DNA from: Bombyx mori
Lineage: Eukaryota > Arthropoda > Insecta > Lepidoptera > Bombycidae
DNA length: 64,000 nt
NCBI RefSeq assembly: GCF_030269925.1
Contig: NC_085114.1
Location: 11,426,001 to 11,490,000 of the forward strand
Direction of reading: 5' to 3'
In this document: piece by piece, positions 36,501 to 46,349 of the stretch
Position numbering within the stretch: position 1 is the first letter of the stretch
How the letters are laid out: each line of letters starts with the position of its first letter
Notes under the pieces: generated by a model
The model's database searches: none
What the model was told of the DNA's origin: nothing
What the model saw: the letters and a program-made list of their open reading frames with translations, nothing else
Translations under genes and position numbers: made by a program

Positions 36501-36686
36501 ATTCGCTTAAAATATGTAACAGTAAAGCAAAAGAATATATTAATATATAAAATTGAACATTCAAGTGTTAGTAAAGAAAGTTTGTTTTTGTCAATAGCTC
36601 CTGAAGTCCTGAGTCGAGAGCCGTATGGTCACGCCGCGGATTGGTGGTCGTTGGGAATCGTAACATGCAGAATGCTAACTGGAGAA
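21552..36686 (+). CDS. S6KL: AGC-type Ser/Thr kinase, S6KL / RSKR-like (3' exons not found)
   Basis: Seven in-frame exons: 21552-21641, 21829-21941, 22333-22561, 24970-25093, 27904-28011, 28642-28800, 36598-36686. All have GT-AG borders and together give 304 residues with no stop. The N-terminus begins MGNSYNKN (possible myristoylation) and is Ser-rich. Kinase motifs: glycine loop AKGAFGDV (116-123, first Gly replaced by Ala), YALKV lysine 138, likely helix C Glu 157, YRDLKPEN (Asp 233), DFG 251-253, CGTLNYMAPE 268-277, and [10 protein letters not shown] 286-295. The pieces [20 protein letters not shown] and DFGLSKWL look like insect S6KL, a kinase tied to BMP signalling at the fly neuromuscular junction. 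That identity is from memory; kinase identity is certain. Helices G-I and the C-terminal tail must be encoded after the donor at 36687, but I could not find the exon. ATG101 lies in intron 6, and a LINE insertion in intron 3. Confidence 0.8.
22840..23075 (-). repeat. Bm1-like SINE, diverged
   Basis: TTTTTTATTTCTTAGGTGTG, a gapped GGACGAGCTGCCTGATGTTA, through CTCAAGACATCCTACCACC. It is more diverged than the other copies. It lies in kinase intron 3. Confidence 0.75.
23967..24907 (-). mobile_element. 5'-truncated RTE-clade LINE flanked by a perfect 12-bp duplication
   Basis: AACCATGTTCAT occurs at 23955-23966 and 24908-24919, directly bordering a reverse-transcriptase fragment. The element's 3' end on the minus strand is a short GGAGGAGG-type repeat rather than poly-A, which fits RTE elements. 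The flanking duplication marks a target-primed insertion into kinase intron 3, antisense to the gene. Confidence 0.85.
23988..24907 (-). pseudogene. Reverse transcriptase C-terminal half of an RTE-type LINE
   Basis: Uninterrupted frame of just over 300 residues beginning mid-domain ([18 protein letters not shown]). It contains the catalytic [11 protein letters not shown] and, further on, [32 protein letters not shown] and WRRMLRIPW, all typical of RTE-clade endonuclease-reverse transcriptases. The endonuclease domain and the N-terminal RT blocks (including the first catalytic Asp) are missing through 5' truncation, so it cannot act on its own. The absence of stops or frameshifts and the perfect flanking duplication suggest a recent insertion. 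The opposite-strand open frame at 24244-24855 is its shadow. Confidence 0.9.
25476..25500. repeat. Short (CT)n microsatellite
   Basis: About 12 CT units after TATCTG, in kinase intron 4. Confidence 0.9.
26077..26490 (+). mobile_element. Near full-length Bm1 SINE
   Basis: Retains the pol III head (CATCGTGGCCTAAAGGATAA, then GTGTTCGAATCCC) and the 3' end ATCTAAGCAATAAAAAAAAA. A short deletion removes the AACTTATATCTCAAGG segment seen in the copy at 7271. It lies in kinase intron 4. Confidence 0.9.
27320..27470 (+). repeat. LINE 3'-region fragment, family B (upstream part)
   Basis: ACCCGATCCTGTAGACCGAA, GTAAACAGTCGACGTCGCCC, then TCGTCGAACCCGTC. It matches the upstream part of the longer minus-strand copy at 63040-63370. 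Confidence 0.65.
27601..27836 (-). mobile_element. Helitron-like fragment, third family
   Basis: CTAG at 27601 followed by TCTCTCGCTTCGCTGGG, then ATGGATACCAAGTTTCAAG and GGAACATCCGTAAAAATCAC, ending near TATAGATT. The CTAG end and the TATAGA end fit an inverted Helitron. It lies in kinase intron 4, just before exon 5. Confidence 0.55.
28042..28470 (-). mobile_element. Helitron-like element, fourth family
   Basis: Starts CTAGCGGCTCGCTCCGGCTC and ends with TCGGTTCAGTAGTTTCGGAG, AAACAAACAAATC and TTTCCTCTTTATAATATTA. The same terminal block occurs at 51531-51745. It lies in kinase intron 5. Confidence 0.6.
28871..29093 (-). mobile_element. Helitron-like fragment, fifth family
   Basis: CTAG at 28871, then CTCGCTTCGCTTCGG, AACCTTCCTCTTCAATCAC, CGCATCAAAATCCGTTGCG, ending ATTATGTAGTGATTG. 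It lies 5' of the nested ATG101 gene. Confidence 0.55.
29364..30029 (+). CDS. ATG101: Autophagy-related protein 101
   Basis: HORMA-fold subunit of the ULK1/Atg1 initiation complex; it stabilises ATG13 and recruits downstream autophagy factors in the cytosol. One uninterrupted exon gives 221 residues (human about 218). Seen: N-terminal [68 protein letters not shown] and a C-terminal [10 protein letters not shown], all at the positions expected in ATG101. The WF-finger Trp-Pro-Phe is at residues 113-115. I chose ATG 29364 because it aligns with the family start; the frame opens 33 bases earlier at a GTG. The gene is much more GC-rich than its surroundings and lies in intron 6 of the kinase gene, same strand. 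A minus-strand frame at 29310-29858 is its shadow. A possible poly-A signal (AATAAAG) lies near 30791. Confidence 0.95.
   Translation: MNARTIAFELSMEGRQVDEVVASIFHTVLFHRSSGKFTYNSEESYSIRTVSYIDVDCDFIDFTYVCCESELLGRNVKREIADFSELLRTVDGTSAPPRGSISLEFFQKRRARWPFQPECVPWEVWTVFCEIAEARNEHDMHAKHENVVEMLQDKIMYITEIINRHQYVPKMPSRSDADLIFDTSYPDIQPYLFKIHYNLSGAPQTTVGNTVRKILRETLSL
30901..30985. repeat. Two-copy tandem duplication, about 45 bp
   Basis: ACAAAAGAAAAATGTAGTAC with ATAAAGGGATTC is repeated as ACAAAAGAGAAAATGCAGTA with ATAAAGGGAATC immediately downstream. Confidence 0.8.
32273..32424 (+). repeat. Bm1-like SINE, 5'-truncated
   Basis: GTAGCCGTTGTAACTATACT through CACCCATCTAAGCAATAAAA. Only the last 150 bases or so of the element. 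Confidence 0.85.
32470..32700 (-). repeat. LINE 3'-end fragment, family B
   Basis: T-run, TACCTATGCTGATAGCCTTG, GAGCTCGCGGGGCTCAACCG, CTACCACCGGATCGGAAACG, AACTCAGTGGGCTAAC. The same unit is seen at 58273 and 60862 (plus) and 63040 (minus). Confidence 0.75.
33765..33900 (-). repeat. tRNA-derived SINE fragment, second type
   Basis: On the minus strand a B box (AAGTTCGATTCCCGCG) follows an A-box-like GAATGGTGCTTGTGCAAAAG. It is related in structure to 13860-14012. Confidence 0.45.
34920..35025 (+). repeat. LINE 3'-end fragment, family A (diverged)
   Basis: GTGGCCTTAGCATTGCGGG, TCCATGGATGATGGTGACTG, AAGCTTGTTTGCCAACAAAG. A degraded copy of the tail at 50572. Confidence 0.5.
35272..35415 (+). 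repeat. Bm1-like SINE with 3' deletion
   Basis: TACTGGTGGTAGGACCTTGT through ACTGAGATCTTAGATCAATA and an A-run. The stretch between TTAGA and CAATAAA is missing, so two truncations define this copy. Confidence 0.8.
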
Positions 36687-37009
36687 GTGAGTTAATTTAA
36701 TAGTTATTAATAAAAAAAATTATTAATAAAATATTAATATTGAGATTTATTGAAATTCAAGCCAAACTTTTTATACCATGTTTTACATAAAAGCGTCTCT
36801 AGCCCGTGTAGCGCCCTATACTAAGCGCGCGGTCAAAATGGAATCGGTACAAATGTAACAGATTCATTGAAAGTGCCGACGCCTGTGCCCTCTAACACAG
36901 TTGCCCCACCACACCCTGCACCGCAGCTAAAGCCGCCTCTCCTTTTACATATAAAATGACTAGTTGCGATGCGACAGTCTCGATTCGTCCACTTCGTGCT
37001 TTTAAGCTT

Positions 37010-37115
37010 TGCTCTGGCTAGGGCTAGTATTAAAAAATTCTCTCAGGTTGAACCCGTGAGCTCACCTAGACCTCCGCGTGTAGCTGAAATAGCCCCACAG
37101 GTTACCAACGAATAA
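37010..37115 (+). repeat. LINE 3'-end fragment, family B (diverged)
   Basis: GCTCTGGCTAGGGCTAGTAT, GAACCCGTGAGCTCACCTAG, GCTGAAATAGCCCCACAGG. It corresponds to the distal part of the copy at 60862. Confidence 0.5.
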
Positions 37116-37207
37116 GAGGGGAAAAACAATATGTATAGTACGCTCTACGAATACCAAGTCCCATAATAATATGTACATGTAAAGACACTTTTTAACTTCG
37201 ATTTTTT

Positions 37208-37300
37208 GGTTTCATTTATTTTTTATTGGACAGACGGACGAGCTCACAGCCCACCTGGTGTTAAGTGGTTACTGGAGCCCATAGACATCTATAACTATTT
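37208..37300 (-). repeat. Bm1-like SINE 3' end interrupted by another copy
   Basis: ATTTTTTATTGGACAGACGG, CTCACAGCCCACCTGGTGTT, stopping at AGACATCTATAAC where a second, longer copy begins with its own T-run. Confidence 0.75.
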
Positions 37301-37542
37301 TTTTTTTTTATTGCTTAGATGGGGAGACGAGCTCACAGCCCACCTGGTGTTAAGTGGTTACTGGAGCCCATAGACATCTACAACGTAAATGCGCCACCCA
37401 CCTTGAGATATAAGTTGTAAGGTCTCAGTATAGTTACAACGGCTGCCCCACCCTGCAAACCGAAACGCATTACTGCTTCACGGAAGAAATAGGCAGGGCG
37501 GTGGTACCCGTGCGGACTCACAAGAGGTCTTACCACCAGTAA
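37301..37542 (-). repeat. Bm1-like SINE, 5'-truncated
   Basis: TTTTTTTTTTATTGCTTAGA through CACAAGAGGTCTTACCACC. It directly follows the partial copy at 37208-37300, same orientation. Confidence 0.85.
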
Positions 37543-38429
37543 TAAAACTTGTATGTATAAAAAATGTATAACTTGCATATATACATAGATATATTAAGTA
37601 GTAACGTATAACCGTGTCAATATCAGTTCGGGATGGGTGAGACGATCTACCATATCTTTTGAAACAAATAATTTGCTTGAGATCAAGTCTTTTAACCAGG
37701 AGAAATCAGATATCGGCGAAATGAGCGTCTTTCACTGGAGCGCAGGGTACTTGCGTTCTGCAACATTTTCCACTAATCGCGATGTTTGGTCGGGCAGTAC
37801 TGGCACGAATGAGATGCGGAAATCGAAACTACGCAATATGAACTCGTCGAATTAATTCACGTAATCATCTGCCCTAAATTTTTCTATTGCATTGATGGGT
37901 CTACCAGATTATAGTTTCATAACGTGAATGCCGCGCCCTATCTTGAGGCATGATTTCTAAATCTCTTCTAAGAGTAGTCTTCTAATAGTATAGTTTAAAT
38001 AACGGATGTCAGAAATAGGCAAAGTGATGGTATCTATCCATTCACAAGACACCCAACCTTTACTTTTGAGACGTGGTTAAAAGCTTTCCACAATTGTAAA
38101 ATACAAAAGTAAGAAAGCTGTTTTTCTAATGCAATTCGAACTCGTGGTAAGATAGGAGAGCTGGAGCGTATGGTCGGATTTCAATAATTCATTCCCTAAT
38201 AGTGCTAGTCACTATATTCTTGAGTATCATGTATTTTGATAAACATTCTAATCAACCAGATTTACTTGTAGTAGGCTGTAGTACAATGGTGTGTGGCAGA
38301 AACCGCTCATCATAGTCAACAGTTCAAGGTTTAGTTAAATTTTATGCATTAAATTTTCCCTTTTGTTTTGGTATTGATATTTTTTCTTGTTAATTGGACA
38401 AAAGAACGCTTTCCAAAAAAATAATATAA

Positions 38430-38510
38430 TATTTTTTTTTCTCCCTACCTATTTGCTGGTAGCTTAAGAGGCTATTTCAGCTACGCCCGGACGCGATTAT
38501 TAGAAAGCTC
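38430..38510 (-). repeat. LINE 3'-end fragment, family B (short)
   Basis: T-run, CTACCTATTTGCTGGTAGCT, GAGGCTATTTCAGCTACGC. Only the terminal segment. Confidence 0.5.
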
Positions 38511-39296
38511 GTCATAAGACTACACAGAAAACCGGATAACAAACTTAGGAGAAAAAGGAATCTTATCTGTTTTATCTTGCTTCTACCTGTTTAACTTGGA
38601 CACTTACATACTTTTACTACTACTACTACTACTCCAACCTATTTTTGGAATAGATAAAAGAAGCCTGAATTATTATCATAAATTATGTTTGACTTTTTCA
38701 AATTTTATACGTATGTATAAAATCGCGGGCAGACAATTGCAATTCTATTATATGAATAAAACAATAATAAAATCATTCCATAATTTAAAATATAAACTTC
38801 TGTAGCGGCGTGACTGTGAGTCTGGAATTGCCAATGTCGTAGAGCGACAGTGACGACATCATTGAGTATTGCCGCATTGCTCTTTTATCTTCAAAGTTAA
38901 TTAAAAAGAAATTTAGCTTTATTATTTAGTGTTGGTTGATTGTTGTTATGCTGAGTGCAAAAACGATGTTCAACTCTGTAACCTTTATGATGAAGTCAAT
39001 CAGGTAATAAGTCAATTAAAATTAAAAAGAATGAAACTAATTCTTATTACAAAAAAACCTTTATTATTACTTATGTTATCAGAAATTCGATAATTTACTT
39101 CGACAAATAATTACATCGTAGGTAATTTTTGATTTCATTATTTAAATAAGTCTCTAGGTCTAGGAAATAGACAGTTATCCACCTCGGTGTAGAGAACGCC
39201 ACTCTCACTCACATGGGGTAGTTTCACACATATACGCTACAGTTAATCTCTCGCGTTGGCAGCGGAGCACGAGTTAATGTGTTCGCTGCAAGCAGT

Positions 39297-39328
39297 GGAC
39301 GCGTGTCGAAGACTGTCAACACGCGTCC
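39297..39328 (-). repeat. Perfect hairpin in the 3' UTR of the secreted-protein gene
   Basis: GGACGCGTGT (39297-39306) pairs with ACACGCGTCC (39319-39328) around a 12-base loop. It begins about 26 bases past the stop codon on the transcribed minus strand. Confidence 0.8.
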
Positions 39329-39353
39329 GCCGCTTAACGCCTTCGCGGTCTAT

Positions 39354-40172
39354 CTAAGATTTGTTTTCTTCAGATTTGGATTCGTCAGATGATTGCGAAC
39401 TTTCTGAGGAACTAGACGAGTCTTTGTCCTTGGTTTTTGTTTCTTTGTTTTTGTCGTCGCTAGTTTCGGGTGCTACTGGAATGTCATCTTTAGCTGTAGT
39501 CGCAGAGTCATCAGCCGACTTAGCTTCAGCTTTCGGCGCATCAGGTGAAATGTCAGCAGGCTTGTCCTCATCTACAGGATTGTCTGCTAACTTAGGAGCA
39601 TCGGCTGCTTCAGGAGTCTTAATTTCAGGAATTGCAGCAGCATCGCTTTCTACAGTAGGAGCCAAGTCGATCTTCTTCACCATGTTGGGAATGATGGCAG
39701 CTGAGTCGGCAGAACCTTCTGCATCAGTAGCACTAGGTTTTTCTTCTTTTGAAATTTCAGCGACGGTAGCTTGTACTTCAGTTTTTGAATCTTCAGGCTG
39801 AGCAGCTGGTTCTTCCACTTTAATATCAGCAGATTTTGCTTCAGCATCGGGAATCTCGGATGATTTTGCTTCCGGGACTTTTTCTTCGGTTTTCACTTCA
39901 GGAACGGTTTCCGGTTTCGCGATATCGGAGTCTTCTGGGGCTATATCGTCCTTTTTGGCCTCTGGTATAGCGGGTACCTCGTCGTTACTAACTGGAGCAG
40001 GTTCGGCTTTCTTCTCTTCAGTGGCAGCAGCTACTTCGGTAGGTTTAACCGAGTCATCAATTTTGGGCGCGACTTCTAGAATTGGTTGAGCGGGAACTAC
40101 GTCCTTTTCCTCCGCCACTGGCATCGCCAAACTCACAGCCGCGAAGGCTATGCACAATAGTAAGACCTTCAT
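39354..40172 (-). CDS. Secreted acidic Glu/Ala/Pro/Lys/Ser-rich protein
   Basis: 272 residues in one exon. The start MKVLLLCIAFAAVSLA is a clear signal peptide, probably cleaved before MPVAEEK. The mature chain is cysteine-free, highly charged and low-complexity: Pro-Glu-Ala-Lys blocks such as VPEAKSSEIPDAEAKSADIK, and a C-terminal Ser/acidic tract (KDKDSSSSSESSQSSDES) with many Ser-x-x-Glu sites of casein-kinase type. It looks intrinsically disordered and extracellular. I do not recognise a named family; a cuticle, silk or ion-binding role is only speculation. The ATG follows an acceptor by one base (TTTTCAG|GATG), so an upstream noncoding exon is implied, and one fits at 48877-48985. The opposite-strand open frame at 39361-39801 is a shadow. 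Confidence 0.9.
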   Translation of the reverse strand: MKVLLLCIAFAAVSLAMPVAEEKDVVPAQPILEVAPKIDDSVKPTEVAAATEEKKAEPAPVSNDEVPAIPEAKKDDIAPEDSDIAKPETVPEVKTEEKVPEAKSSEIPDAEAKSADIKVEEPAAQPEDSKTEVQATVAEISKEEKPSATDAEGSADSAAIIPNMVKKIDLAPTVESDAAAIPEIKTPEAADAPKLADNPVDEDKPADISPDAPKAEAKSADDSATTAKDDIPVAPETSDDKNKETKTKDKDSSSSSESSQSSDESKSEENKS

Positions 40173-43100
40173 CCTGAAAACAAATAAAAAAATACCGTAA
40201 TTAGTGGTTTTATAAAATTTACTGTGAATTGTATAAAATTAGAATGCACGTCTGCAAGTCGTGAGTACAGTAAGGCCAATGTTACGCTCTAGTCGACTGA
40301 CATTTTGCTGCAATTTTTCAATTAAGATTGAATAATTTAAGGGTCCGTTGCGTCGGTGAATGGGAACCTTCCTTCTAGTCAGTTCCAATTGATTTATTAG
40401 AAATAAGTAGGATGTAAACTATTTGTGAAAGGGGTGCTACAATCAGATTCGAAATACGTTGCTCAAAATTATTAAAGACCGCCCATGTCATATTGGCTTA
40501 TAAATAAAAAAATCGTAACAGAAATACAAATATTTTATCATATTGTAAGCTGGTTAGGCATAAGCTATGTTGTGTGCGTTCAAGAGAGCCAATTAGTGAC
40601 TATGTTGGGTTTTTAAGAACTGGTTGTGCCGTTGAAAAGAGATGTAACTCAATAAATAAGTGGCAGCAACATAAAAATTCTTCAGGTGCAAATTAAAATT
40701 TTAACTATTCAATAGTAAATAAATATTGATGTAATCTCATCAACATTTCTGATTACGGATGCTTTCTAGTGCGTGCGAAGTACGCAGGATGCGAAGTGCG
40801 CATTGAAAATAAGAATGATGGAGACTAGACGTCAGTAGTACACGTTCTGAATTTTAATCGATCTATTGATATAAACTGTTGACTAAAATGCAATGCATCA
40901 CACGTCGCATGAATCATTCACACCCATTAATACAAGTCTGGCAACGCTAATCGTAAAAGACGTACAGGATAAATTGGAAATACATTGTTTGCAATAATGT
41001 TTTTCCATAATTAGCCAGAAATTTGTGTATTTTATAATGCATAAGATTCAATCAATAGTCAAATTTGAAGTCATTACATTTGATATGCGGATTAGTTAAC
41101 GAAAAACGTTTAGGGGTGTCATTATTTTGAAGATAAAAAAATATTGGAGTTTGTCGAATACCCTAAACTGCGGAGACCAATGGAATAGAACATTCTGAAG
41201 GTAACTTCGATTGCGTACCCTAACTATTTCTGTCACGAAGTAGAACGCGAAAAGGAATGATCGCTATAAATATCGCTAAAATCATCATAAATATAACAGT
41301 GCCAATGTATAAAATATCGAAGAAAATTCATTATAATTACTGAAATTAAAATATTGTATTGATTCGATGATATTCTGGAAGGATATCCTCGAATGGTCTG
41401 AGGGCATGGATTGTCGTCTTCCCACACGGCACGGCAATTTTTCAATTGAAGCCCAGCGCATGCTTGTTTATTGCGCTAATGAAAAAGATCATTCTTAGCA
41501 TCCATGTCTGCTACAATGTACCAGAACTACTGTAAGAACGTAATTATAAAAGCACACCAAGAGACACTAAAGTTCCACTGTGGTCCATGACTTGAGGTAG
41601 TTTGTGTTCTTACTTCAAATACCTTTCTAGGTTGACGTAAATTTAGAAAATCTTCATCGAACTTTCGCATTATTTAGATCAATGAAGTATTCAATTTTAT
41701 TATAGAGGCCTTGCATTTAGAATTACTTCTATTATGTTGATGATTTCGTCACAATATCGAACGTTACGGTTGACTGTATGTTTACGAAATGCGCATGTTT
41801 CAGTTACGATCTTTGAATTCGAAATAATGCAGTTTGTGACGATTTCGATCGTTACATTATAATATTTGTTCATATTTCATTGTTACGATAAAAATTTGAT
41901 TGAATGGCCAAAGTAAGGAACGAAACGAAAGTCTTTAAAGCAGTATGTTAGTAAATTGTTGATAGGATTAGTATTCAGCTTTTGTTTATTACCCAGTCTA
42001 AATTTTTTTACCAAAAAAAAAACATCACATGAACACCTTTATTTTTAAATTAATCAAAGGTTGCACGGTCACTGAGTTATATTTTATATGAATGCAGTCA
42101 GTTTTTACGGATAACATGTTCTGGTCGAAAGACTCAATTGTACAGCTGGTCACAATTATTATAGCACCCCTCGAAGCCTGATTACTGTGAGAAATGGTAA
42201 CGTCTCTGTTATGAGAAATTGCTGATGCGTATTACAACGTACTAACCGTGTCGCTCAGTAACAAACAGCGAGCTAACGAGAAGGCATTAATTATTATTTG
42301 CGTTGGCTGCATTTTTAATTAATTTTCAAGAATTAGTCAATTTCCTTTTTGGGCAGTAAAAATTCACTAAGAAAAATGAATTTAATAAATCATTTCAGAT
42401 GTAATAAAACTATGATTTGATGGCTATGTTTTGTTACAGTGCATAGTGTTATGACAAGAACAGTGCCTACCTAAGTATTGATGATTCACAAATTTCTGAA
42501 TCACGAGCTTTGAAACTAATTGCAAAGTATAATATTTTAGTAATATTAGTTTTAGTTTTCTTCATACTTTCGTTGATGGGTGATATTTAATATCAAATTT
42601 CATTTAAGCAATCCTCATCATTTACCTATTCGATTTCGTTATATTATGTGTATAAAGACAGTTTTGGTAATATTTGCGTCATGTTACTGAATTAGTATGA
42701 CAATCACGTTCGCCCATAACGCAACATGTGTAAATGTATTCAACAATTATAATTAGAAATTCTCCGGTAGATAAATATTTTATGAGTATGTATTTTCTTT
42801 CGGGCAATGAATTTCAATTATTACTCAAATTATGTTTCTGGTTCTTCAAAACGCTAGAGGTCCAAAACAAAAATAAGTATGATATTTTTATTAAAAATAG
42901 GACACTTAAATTAATATACATGAACTATGCATATAGATTGATACAGATCCCATTTTTCACTAAGAAAATAAAAAAAAATATCAAACTGAATATTACAATT
43001 TGAAATTATTTGATTTAGCGTTTTTATTTAGCGCATTTATGAGTCCATACAATTAATAATAAAACAAACAAATTAATTCTTCGAAATATTATTACGGTAC

Positions 43101-43447
43101 GAAATATGATGGTAATTATATATAATGGTATATATATTTTCGGTTGTCAAAAACTATACCATAATGCAATTTATTGACAATCACGCCGAGTCAGTCAGCA
43201 CATCAGCATAAAGCGGTTTGTCGCTTTTGATGCCTAGATTGAATTTTAGTATTCCTCATCATGATACAACACCCTTTGTCGTGTTATGAACAAGAACTGT
43301 GACTTCAGCGGTTAAGCAACTTGACATTTTGCATTTAATGCCAAAGGTGGAGCTGTTACAGCACCCTCGATATTTTCATGTTATTTTATATCCTCTCAGT
43401 CGATCGATGTTCCAGTTTTTTTTAAATAATCTACTCTTTATTATAAG

Positions 43448-43695
43448 GTTTTTTTTTATTGTTTAAATGGGTGGACGAGCTCACAGCCCACCTGATGCTA
43501 AGTAGTTACTGGAGCCAATAGACATCCACAACGTAAACGCGCCACCCACCTTGAGATATAAGTTCTAAGGTCTCCAGTATAGTTACAACGGCTGCCTCAT
43601 CCTTCAAACCGAAACGCATTACTGCTTCACGGCAGAAATAGGCAGGGTGGTGGTACCCAACCGCGCGGACTCACAAGAGGTCCTACCACCAGTAA
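43448..43695 (-). repeat. Bm1-like SINE, 5'-truncated
   Basis: T-run, TTGTTTAAATGGGTGGACGA through ACTCACAAGAGGTCCTACCA. Well preserved. Confidence 0.88.
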
Positions 43696-45014
43696 AGGTA
43701 TAGGTAAATAAGGGCGAGAAACGATTTTTACGATATAATACTTTGAGAAATTACTCGCTTTTATTACACTGTAATCACCGAACAAATTCTATTGATTGAT
43801 TTAATATGATTATGCAACCCGCGATTACAAACAGGAGCATCCTATAAAACTGTAAAATATTTCAATTTATTTATTAAGAACACGCAATGTTCTTTTGTTG
43901 TCTGTTGCGTTAATTTGTCGAATTTCCAGTAAAAAATGACCCAGACCGTCGTGTTACCACAGCCTACTTTCTCGATCCCCCTGGTCGATCACGTATCACA
44001 GATGTCGGTATAAAAGTCATAACATACGAGATTCTCGGCCCGATGCGGCCTGTTGTAATCCATGAACAATTGCGCAACTCACGACCCACGGTTCATTGTC
44101 GACGCTCGAAGTATCGATCGATCCCGTATATAATCTACAATGACATCTTAATGTCATTAATCAAATAGAAATGTCACAGTGATGACAGTCTCTCAATCGG
44201 AGCAAGGTCTCTGGATCTCTGAACAATAGGCTTGAATTTCGAGAACGAATAGACGTTGATAATATATATGAACTTAACTACTTATATGGTTACAACGTAA
44301 CTGGATTTTAATTTTAAGTGTGGAGAATATTTATTTAAAGAAATATAAAGAAATGTTGTAACAGCAAAGTGACGAAGGTGACTAAAAATGTTATAATACA
44401 AATTTTTGACAATAAAAGCAATCGATTTCTACGGATTAAAATGAGAATATCATCAATGCAGTCGAAGTTAATTAAAGATAAGTCGAAAACTAATAGTCGG
44501 ATATTTGATACAATTTAATTAAGGCTGCCATTAGAATCGATCAAAAGCGATTCTATTCAGGTACAAAAAACGAATGAGACTGCAAAAAAAAAGTCGAATT
44601 GAAAACCTCCTCATTGTATGAAGTCGGTTAAAATATAGCTTAGGTCAATGCCAGCGGAAGAACTGCATTTTGTGTAACGACATAACTTGTTACAGACCGC
44701 AAGGAAATGTCACAAAAACCGCTCGTGCTGAAAGATCCGATGTTCCGAGGAAAATGTTAAATGTTTCAACCCAAATTAAATATTTGAGTAATGTTTACCG
44801 CTTAACCGCTGTTGTATAACCTATGGAATTTTGTGCTGATGCATATTACCGAATTTAAAGAATGTAGTGTTTTTATTCTTAATACACAGACCTCTGACCG
44901 TGACGCAAGCCTTACGGATAATATGTTATATACATACATAGATCATATGTACGTCATAAAACAAAATGTAAAAATGCTAGCATAACGGATTAATGAGTTT
45001 TCTTCCAGCAAACT

Positions 45015-45235
45015 ACAAGATCAACCACACAATATAAGAAATGTCAAAATGCGCGCAAGAATTTGAAAGCCGTTTATATTATGTAGTATTTATTGTAACT
45101 TTAGTATCGACAAACGTATTAGTAATAACAAGATCAGCCACACAGATATAAGCAATGGCAAAATGCGCGCAAGAATTAGAAAATGCGTTTATATGTAGTA
45201 TTGTAAGCTTAGTATCGACAAACGTATTACTGATA
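45015..45235. repeat. Two-copy tandem duplication, about 110 bp
   Basis: Unit 1 (45015-45127) and unit 2 (45128-45235) both run ACAAGATCA, CCACACA, CAAAATGCGCGCAAGAATT, GTTTATAT, TAGTATCGACAAACGTATTA. They differ by scattered substitutions and small gaps, so the duplication is not recent. It lies in the long 5'-UTR intron. Confidence 0.85.
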
Positions 45236-46349
45236 ACTGAATGATATATACAAATATAAACCGCTCATTTTATTTCAGTTGTAACTTTGAATACACAGCA
45301 CGCTGAGGACGTCTCGTTATGTTGTCAGAAAATTAAGCTTGAAAATTTGACGTGAATAAACGTCGCTCGTCTAAAATAATTACGTATGCGGCTTTACGCT
45401 ATTGTTGTTAACATCCATGACCCATGGAAATTGTTAGCATTACGTTCGGATACACGCGGCGTGTCACCTTGGCCGGTGGTCCTTACCGGTCGCTTTAGTT
45501 TTTGCATAAACCGATTCTATTTGTTGGCACCTTAATAGGGTAACAACAAGTTTCCGTAGATATTTCCGTTCCACGAAATGGATCTTCCGAACAATTGCTA
45601 TAATTCATGGCGACGCAGCTCATGTCACGGAAATATAATGCGCATGTCGTAAGTAGCATTCGTCGCCTCGTCTTTCTCTGACCGGAATATTATTCCGTAT
45701 AAACCAACATCATGTTACATATTATTATACTTGCTCAAAATCGTTTTATTCATTATTATCAGTTTTATAACGTGAAATCGTTTTTGTTAATTTTATTGTT
45801 TACTTTTTGAATATATTTAATTGATGTAGAATTAAATGTTTTATTGTATCTCATAGTCACGACTTTAATATTAAACAATCAAAAATACTGGTTAATTCTT
45901 TGTTCCAAAGACTACCTTCATCGGTTTCTCTAATGATGCACAACTATTTTTTAACGTTGTGTCTAATTGAGGTTCGTCAGGGTTGAGTCACGGAAACAAT
46001 AAGCTTTTTTCTCTTAAGTTTAGTTTAGAATTTGACATGCAGAACGATTTTTTATTAAAGTTTTGTTACGCTCTAGTCAGCAGGCGGGGTCAGTAGGAAA
46101 ATTTATTAATAAAGCGCATCCTATACTATTCGTATAATATAATATTTATTACGTTTTTAAATTATATATACTATACTGTTCGTTTCATATTTTTCGTTTT
46201 AATTTTTCTTGGTTATTTTTTTTAACTGTTCTTAAAAGGGGCTGTCGTCACACGTTTGATTGCTACGTTGGTGGATCCTGACTACCCTGTACCCTGATGA
46301 GGGGGCCCTGGACACAAACTTTGTGAAGTTTATTTTATGCTCGGAGTGT

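Larger units (their letters stand above)
30030..36597 (+). other. Rest of kinase intron 6 / ATG101 3' flank
   Basis: About 6.5 kb of AT-rich DNA with no coding exon recognised. It contains the listed SINE and LINE fragments, a 45-bp tandem duplication (30901-30985) and a (GT)n run at 31484-31500. The start of the stretch probably includes the ATG101 3' UTR. Confidence 0.6.
36687..39353. other. Region after the last found kinase exon
   Basis: Holds SINE and LINE fragments and one unassigned open frame (about 37630-37855, 70-odd codons after a CAG acceptor). Its frame does not fit the kinase exon at 36598-36686 and it shows no kinase motif. A TAC trinucleotide run is at 38615-38635. The convergent secreted-protein gene's poly-A signal (AATAAA on the minus strand) is near 39059-39064. 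Confidence 0.5.

Noticed and set aside
37630..37858. Next exon of the S6KL-like kinase
   Set aside because: The open frame is not in phase with the exon ending at 36686, the in-phase reading stops after 11 codons, and no kinase subdomain is seen.
39361..39801. Plus-strand 146-codon Ser/Ala/Leu-rich frame
   Set aside because: Antisense of the secreted acidic protein. The minus strand has the signal peptide and acceptor.
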